Source of the DNA: Acetatifactor sp.
Lineage (GTDB): Bacteria > Bacillota > Clostridia > Lachnospirales > Lachnospiraceae
Direction of reading: 5' to 3'
DNA: 46,288 bases
Assembly: GCA_022511425.1 (NCBI GenBank)
Contig: JAFLRO010000012.1
Span: 1 to 46,288, forward strand
The position numbers and the translations under genes are program-made. Below the pieces are notes generated by a model that made no database searches, was not told the DNA's origin, and saw only the letters and a program-made list of their open reading frames with translations. Position 1 is the stretch's first letter; the number at the start of each line of letters is the position of its first letter. Of the stretch, positions 42,384 to 46,288 are shown in pieces.

Positions 42384-43253
42384 ATGGAGCTCACACTTCA
42401 TTCCGTCATCAAGAGTTATGATATGGGTGCGACACGCGCGGTGGATGACTTAAGCTACACCTTTACTTCCGGAGTGTATGGCCTTCTGGGGCCCAACGGG
42501 GCGGGCAAAAGTACCCTTATGAACATGATAACGGACAATCTTGCACCCAGCTCCGGGAGTATAAGCTTTAACGGTGAGGAAATCAGAAATCTGGGTTCGG
42601 GGTACCGCGCCCTTTTGGGCTATATGCCTCAGCAGCAGGGTCTGTATGATGACTTTACCGGTGAGAGGTTGTTATGGTATATGGCTGCCCTGAAAGGGAT
42701 CACACGCCGGAATGCCGCTCCCGCCATCGAGAGCGTAATTGAAACAGTGAACTTAGGTCGCGACAGGCACAAGAAGCTTAAGGGTTACTCCGGAGGTATG
42801 AAGCAGCGCATCCTCATTGCGCAGGCGCTTTTGAACGACCCGAAGATTCTTATAATGGATGAGCCCACCGCCGGCCTCGATCCCAAGGAGCGGATACGCA
42901 TCCGAAGCTTCATAAGTGAGATTTCCAAGGACAAAATAGTGTTGCTTGCCACCCATGTGGTATCGGACGTGGAGTATATTTCCAAGGAAATACTCATCAT
43001 GAACTCCGGACGTATCATAATGCACGGGTCACCACGTGAGCTTCTGATGTTCATGGAAAATAAGGTCTATGAGGTCTTGGTGGACGAAAAGGAGCACAGA
43101 GAATACGATCGTTCAGGTATCAAAATTGCCAATGTGGTCCTGACGGAGGATAAGGTGTGTCTGCGGGTGGTGTCCGATACGCGGCCCACTATAGGAGACG
43201 TCCGTAAAGTACGGCCTACATTGGAGGATGTTTACTTGTATTTGGTGGAGTGA
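42384..43253 (+). CDS. ABC transporter ATP-binding protein
   Basis: The 289-residue protein is a typical ABC ATPase: Walker A LLGPNGAGKSTL, Q-loop YMPQQQGLYDDF, signature YSGGMKQRI, Walker B ILIMDEPTAGLDP and switch His in LATHVV. A C-terminal extension of about 70 residues is found in drug and bacteriocin exporter ATPases. It lies 13 nt after the permease gene. With the sigma factor, anti-sigma-like protein and lipoprotein it forms an operon that looks like a self-regulated export or envelope-defence system; the substrate is unknown. Confidence 0.93.
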   Translation: MELTLHSVIKSYDMGATRAVDDLSYTFTSGVYGLLGPNGAGKSTLMNMITDNLAPSSGSISFNGEEIRNLGSGYRALLGYMPQQQGLYDDFTGERLLWYMAALKGITRRNAAPAIESVIETVNLGRDRHKKLKGYSGGMKQRILIAQALLNDPKILIMDEPTAGLDPKERIRIRSFISEISKDKIVLLATHVVSDVEYISKEILIMNSGRIIMHGSPRELLMFMENKVYEVLVDEKEHREYDRSGIKIANVVLTEDKVCLRVVSDTRPTIGDVRKVRPTLEDVYLYLVE

Positions 43254-43286
43254 GATAAAAAACTATTCCTGAATCGGAATTTGAGG

Positions 43287-43315
43287 ATGCCGCTGTTTTA
43301 GCGGCGCATTTTTTT
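43287..43315 (+). terminator. Rho-independent terminator of the ABC operon
   Basis: ATGCCGCT pairs with AGCGGCGCAT (one bulged G), loop GTTTT, followed by seven Ts. Confidence 0.85.
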
Positions 43316-43318
43316 AAT

Positions 43319-43345
43319 TCTACAATTCGTAGAGACGATTCTACG
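43319..43345 (+). promoter_or_regulatory. Operator-like inverted repeats before the XRE regulator gene
   Basis: Three alternating half-sites occur: TCTAC (43319-43323), CGTAGA (43328-43333) and TCTACG (43340-43345). The last two form an inverted repeat with a 6-bp spacer. They lie just upstream of the -10 TATAGT (43379-43384), whose -35 is poor. Binding by the XRE protein itself is the simplest idea. Confidence 0.5.
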
Positions 43346-43421
43346 GAGAAACAGTTTCCTTTTTTACCCCGATTCGGTTATAGTGGATACGTGCACAGGC
43401 CACAGAAAGGAAAGGGATATT

Positions 43422-44216
43422 ATGGATCAGATAAAAATCGGCAGGTTTATTGCAGACCTCAGAAAAGAGAAAGGGATGACCCAAAAGGAGCTTGCGGATG
43501 CTATTGGTGTCAGCGACAAGGCGGTCTCAAAATGGGAATGCGGAAAGGGCATGCCGGAACTGTCCATGCTAATGCCCCTGTGTGAGCTGCTGCAGATCAA
43601 TGTCAATGAGCTTTTGTCCGGAGAAAAGCTCTCCCATGACAACTATTCTCAGAAAGCGGAGGAAAACATTATGAACTTGATGGAAGAGAACAGGAAACAC
43701 AGAAAAAAGAGGAAACTGCTGGATGCAGTCATGCTGTTTGCGCTGTCATTGATTACCATAGCTGCGGTTATCTGCGGTGGCTTACTTTGGGCGTACGGTA
43801 AGCTAGACAGATTTGCGTTCCGGTATTTGAATGAATCATACTACATTGTGGTCATGCTGTTGGCAGCCGCGTTGGTGTTGAGCGCCACCAAGCTGTGGAA
43901 GCCATTCCTTCGGACATTTGGTATTATTTTCACACGAAGGGAGTACTTGGTATATGAGGTGGAAGAGTCAGGCAGTGCTCTGCGACTGACCGGCAACGTG
44001 ATGATGCTGACCGGCATGATAATTACAAGTATCAGCGTTATTATGGCTCTTTGGTACTTTCCCACTGATGTCACAGGCCTTGAAATACTGTCCGTCGCGT
44101 TTTCCTTTGCGATGTCTTTCATTGCAATTTTGTACGGACTGGTGGCAAAACTGCTGTTTATGCCCTTTCAAAGCAAGTTGGAGGTTATCGCTGCCCGTCT
44201 CCGGCATCAGGGGTAA
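43422..44216 (+). CDS. Membrane-anchored XRE-family helix-turn-helix regulator
   Basis: The 264-residue protein has an N-terminal XRE helix-turn-helix (about 7-62; MTQKELADAIGVSDKAVSKW), a charged linker, and then about four membrane helices (roughly 98-122, 138-157, 190-213, 222-245). A DNA-binding domain tethered to a membrane domain suggests direct sensing of a membrane signal. The start is ATG 43422, after AAGGAAAGGG. It follows the ABC operon, separated by a terminator, and has its own promoter and operator-like repeats. Confidence 0.85.
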   Translation: MDQIKIGRFIADLRKEKGMTQKELADAIGVSDKAVSKWECGKGMPELSMLMPLCELLQINVNELLSGEKLSHDNYSQKAEENIMNLMEENRKHRKKRKLLDAVMLFALSLITIAAVICGGLLWAYGKLDRFAFRYLNESYYIVVMLLAAALVLSATKLWKPFLRTFGIIFTRREYLVYEVEESGSALRLTGNVMMLTGMIITSISVIMALWYFPTDVTGLEILSVAFSFAMSFIAILYGLVAKLLFMPFQSKLEVIAARLRHQG

Positions 44217-44403
44217 AGTAGAAGGAGAAAACGAATTAACCACGGAGAAAACAAAGAGACAGAACACAATTAGTACAATAAATATTTAAAATAAGTATTG
44301 TATTTTGTTATGCGATATGGTATCTTATTACCAAAGCATAAGATTTCTTTTGACGCCATGCGTCTATCTGTATTTCAGTAGCAATTTCTATTGTGTCTTG
44401 AAA

Positions 44404-44492
44404 TCCTGCTTTTAAATTCATTTATCAATAAAAAAGCAGGAAAATAGGCATGGTATACTGAAGCGCTGCATTTCCTGCGAAAGGAGGAAATG
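44404..44492 (+). promoter_or_regulatory. Upstream region of the Rpn gene: inverted repeat, extended -10 and ribosome-site hairpin
   Basis: TCCTGCTTTT (44404-44413) and AAAAGCAGGA (44432-44441) form a perfect 10-bp inverted repeat. An extended -10, TGG-TATACT, is at 44451-44459. CATTTCCT (44469-44476) pairs with AGGAAATG (44485-44492), overlapping the AAGGAGG ribosome binding site and ending 1 nt before the ATG, so it could restrain translation. Further upstream in 44217-44403, TTATGC/GCATAA with GGTA/TACC (44308-44341) followed by a T-rich stretch may be a weak terminator of the XRE gene. Confidence 0.45.
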
Positions 44493-44493
44493 T

Positions 44494-45345
44494 ATGACAG
44501 ATAAAGAACCCAAGTCTCTACAGGATCTGAACCTGATGGATCGTTTTCTTTTTGACGAGATCATGGATGTACCTGGGATGTACCAGATTGCTGTAAACAT
44601 TCTTTTGGAGAACAATGTTACGCTCTTAGACAAGGTACATACAGAAAAAGAGTTCCGCGTCTCGCCGAAACTGCGGACTGTGCGGCTGGACGTGGTCGGT
44701 ATGGATGTGGATGGAAAAGTTTACTATACGGAGATGCAGCAAAGGAACACGGGGAACCTGCTTAAACGAAGCCGATATTACCAGGGCCAGCTGGATGTGT
44801 CATTACTTGAGCCCGGTAGCACGGATTTCAACCTTTTGAACGATTCTTGCCTGATTTTAATTGCACCTTTTGACCTGTTCGGACGTGGACTTTACCGATA
44901 TACTTTCTGTGGGGTGTGTCAAGAGTGCCCTGATCTGAAAATAGAAGATGGCGCACTGAGAGTGTTCATTAACACAAAGGGAACAAACTGTAAGGATTTC
45001 TCGCAAGAGTTTCTTGATTTTATGGATTATCTCATGGCAACCACTGATGAAAATGCGGCTAGGACCTCCAGTGAGAAGGTGAAAGCAATGCATAGAGAAG
45101 TTCAAAAAATTAGGGTTTCAGAAGAAATGGGGGTAAAATATATGCAGAGATGGGAAGAACGGGCTTATGATCGGCTTGAGGCAAGAGCAGAAGGAAGAGC
45201 AGAAGGAAGAGCAGAAGGAAAAGCAGAAATAAACATGTTGAATCAAGCACTGATCCGTGACAACCGCCAAGAGGATTTAATGCGTTCTGCCACAGATCAG
45301 GAATTTCAGGAGGAGCTTTTGCGGGAATACAGTATTTCGGTATAA
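44494..45345 (+). CDS. Rpn-family recombination-promoting nuclease (PD-(D/E)XK)
   Basis: The 283-residue protein matches Rpn/PDDEXK-type proteins often annotated as putative transposases. The N-terminal half has the nuclease core: VRLDVVGMDVDGKVYYTEMQ, with Asp and the E-x-Q pair as catalytic residues. The C-terminus has the AEGR repeat typical of the family (RAEGRAEGRAEGKAE, about 232-246), coded by 12-bp tandem repeats at about 45187-45222. Rpn proteins cut DNA and promote recA-independent recombination; roles in phage defence have been proposed. No terminal inverted repeats or target duplications surround it, so it is not an intact insertion sequence. Confidence 0.88.
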   Translation: MTDKEPKSLQDLNLMDRFLFDEIMDVPGMYQIAVNILLENNVTLLDKVHTEKEFRVSPKLRTVRLDVVGMDVDGKVYYTEMQQRNTGNLLKRSRYYQGQLDVSLLEPGSTDFNLLNDSCLILIAPFDLFGRGLYRYTFCGVCQECPDLKIEDGALRVFINTKGTNCKDFSQEFLDFMDYLMATTDENAARTSSEKVKAMHREVQKIRVSEEMGVKYMQRWEERAYDRLEARAEGRAEGRAEGKAEINMLNQALIRDNRQEDLMRSATDQEFQEELLREYSISV

Positions 45346-45452
45346 GTCATTTTCGCTCTTTGAATTGAAAAACTCTGGATGACTGAACTGTTACACTATA
45401 TTTATTTCTTCTGTGATTTTCGTGATTTTAGCTGATTTTCTCAAGTTAGGGA

Positions 45453-45481
45453 TTGACACAGAGGGAAAGCTGTGGTATTCT
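45453..45481 (+). promoter_or_regulatory. Promoter of the infC operon
   Basis: TTGACA (45453-45458), 17-nt spacer, TATTCT (45476-45481). Before it, 45346-45450 is AT-rich and holds only short GTGATTTT repeats. Confidence 0.8.
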
Positions 45482-45487
45482 ACTTAA

Positions 45488-45684
45488 GCGTGTAAAGAAC
45501 ACATGCCAGCAAGCAGAGTATCCACTCTCACCTTACGGCGATTGGGTCAGTAAGCGTTAATAGTTCAGAAACCAGCATTTTCTCTATATTCGGGGGAATG
45601 TGTGTGATGTCGGAAAATTATCGGCAGTACATTGGTATGCGGATTGTTAAGTGGATAGCTTTGCTGTCCACTTTTCTTATGTAT
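45488..45684 (+). ncRNA. Leader of infC-rpmI with attenuator (candidate L20-type leader)
   Basis: A leader of about 200 nt ends in a terminator: AAGTGGATAGC / GCTGTCCACTT (45649-45673) followed by TTTTCTT. Near its start, TATCCACT (45519-45526) is the exact complement of AGTGGATA (45650-45657) in the terminator's 5' arm. It also sits in its own small hairpin AGAGT/ACTCT. This gives two exclusive folds, as in attenuation. In Bacillus the infC-rpmI-rplT operon is controlled by L20 through such a leader; the same is inferred here. Confidence 0.6.
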
Positions 45685-45698
45685 GGAGGTAAACGACC

Positions 45699-46205
45699 AT
45701 TAGCGACTTAATGATTAACGAGCAGATTAGAGACAAGGAAATTCGCCTGATCGGTGAGAACGGAGAGCAGCTGGGCATCATGTCTGCCAGAGATGCTATG
45801 AAGATGGCTGAGGAAGCAGGGCTTGACCTGGTGAAAATTGCACCTACCGCAAAGCCTCCCGTGTGCAAGATCGTTGACTACGGCAAGTTCAAGTACGAGC
45901 AGGTCAGGAAAGAGAAGGAAGCGAGAAAGAAGCAAAGAACCATTGAAATCAAAGAAATTCGCCTCTCTCCCAACATTGACACCAACGACCTCAACACCAA
46001 GGTGAACGCTGCAAGGAAGTTCCTGACCAAGGGTGATAAGGTCAAGGTAACACTGCGCTTCCGCGGCCGTGAGATGGCTCACATGAACAACAGCAAGCAC
46101 ATCCTTGACGATTTTGCTCAGAGTCTGTCCGACATTTCTGTGGTGGAGAAAGCACCCAAGGTGGAAGGCAGGAGTATGACCATGTTTTTAACTGAGAAGC
46201 GGTAA
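45699..46205 (+). CDS. infC: Translation initiation factor IF-3, probable AUU start
   Basis: The 168-residue protein is IF-3: N-terminal domain (LMINEQIRDKEIRLIGENGEQ in parts; GIMSARDAMKMA), a lysine-rich linker and the C-terminal domain (IRLSPNIDTNDLNTKV; KVKVTLRFRGREMAH). The first ATG, at 45711, is 21 nt from the only ribosome binding site, GGAGG (45685-45689). ATT at 45699 has a 9-nt spacing and adds the residues I/M-S-D-L that precede MINEQIR in many homologues. In Escherichia coli infC also starts at AUU, which lets IF-3 repress its own translation. I therefore place the start at ATT. Confidence 0.93.
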   Translation: MSDLMINEQIRDKEIRLIGENGEQLGIMSARDAMKMAEEAGLDLVKIAPTAKPPVCKIVDYGKFKYEQVRKEKEARKKQRTIEIKEIRLSPNIDTNDLNTKVNAARKFLTKGDKVKVTLRFRGREMAHMNNSKHILDDFAQSLSDISVVEKAPKVEGRSMTMFLTEKR

Positions 46206-46251
46206 TCGCGGACGTTAAAATAGACTAATCAAAGTTTAGGAGGAAATAGTT

Positions 46252-46288
46252 ATGCCCAAGATGAAGACAAGCAGATCAGCTGCAAAGC
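46252..46288 (+). CDS. rpmI: 50S ribosomal protein L35 (3' truncated by window edge)
   Basis: Only the first 12 codons are present (MPKMKTSRSAAK), matching the L35 N-terminus. AGGAGG precedes the ATG. Its place 46 nt after infC is the standard infC-rpmI-rplT order. Confidence 0.9.
   Translation, partial: MPKMKTSRSAAK

Noticed and set aside
44494..45345. Insertion sequence, because Rpn proteins are often called transposases
   Set aside because: No terminal inverted repeats or target-site duplication flank the gene, and the protein is a PD-(D/E)XK nuclease.
45411..45440. Three short GTGATTTT-like repeats before the infC promoter
   Set aside because: Units of 8-10 bp in an AT-rich stretch are easily chance; no regulator logic was evident.

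Overview
The window reads as chromosome from a low-to-mid GC anaerobic member of the Bacillota, class Clostridia, most likely Lachnospiraceae or a close relative. This rests on gene content and order: a thrS gene behind a T-box leader, the block rpmE - DUF1385 gene - prmC - prfA, infC followed by rpmI, a DUF1540 protein, a DUF4364 protein, an aldo/keto reductase with ferredoxin cysteines, and strong AGGAGG-type ribosome binding sites. The species is not identifiable from the sequence alone. No rRNA, tRNA, CRISPR array or complete insertion sequence was seen.

Layout. 1-3.8 kb is accessory: a truncated flavodoxin-like reductase, an AT-rich orphan gene, and an ECF-like sigma factor with a long C-terminal extension followed by a ferritin-like protein. 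3.9-7.9 kb carries a ferredoxin-type aldo/keto reductase and a divergent pair for acetylated xylan/arabinoxylan use (GH43 glycosidase, CE2-type acetyl esterase). 8-10.7 kb holds a zinc-ribbon membrane protein with a repetitive linker, then a decayed stretch. 10.7-21.3 kb is mostly housekeeping: NYN/OST-HTH protein with rarA, DUF4364, a YhcC-type radical SAM enzyme, NAD(P)-malic enzyme, rho, rpmE, the DUF1385 gene, prmC and prfA.

21.3-34.2 kb is the most distinctive part, a signalling island. One promoter precedes a REC-HD-GYP response regulator, a membrane hybrid histidine kinase ending in an Hpt domain, and a membrane hybrid kinase whose C-terminus is a complete DegV-like (fatty-acid-binding fold) domain. 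Next come a secretion-family coiled-coil protein behind a sigma-D-like promoter and a cyclophilin lipoprotein. Facing these, on the other strand, are a response regulator and a cytoplasmic hybrid kinase with an N-terminal PocR ligand-binding domain. A CarD-type regulator closes the region.

34.2-36.6 kb is the T-box/thrS unit, followed by a DUF1540 gene whose leader holds a long imperfect hairpin. 37.4-43.3 kb is a sigma factor / anti-sigma-like / lipoprotein / ABC permease / ABC ATPase operon, followed by a membrane-bound XRE regulator and an Rpn-family nuclease. The window ends in infC, which appears to start at an AUU codon behind an attenuator-type leader, and the first codons of rpmI.

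Most promising for follow-up: the kinase-REC-DegV fusion and its phosphorelay neighbourhood; the structured element before the DUF1540 gene; the tandem 21-bp repeats before the aldo/keto reductase promoter; the L31 leader hairpin; and the infC AUU start with its attenuator.
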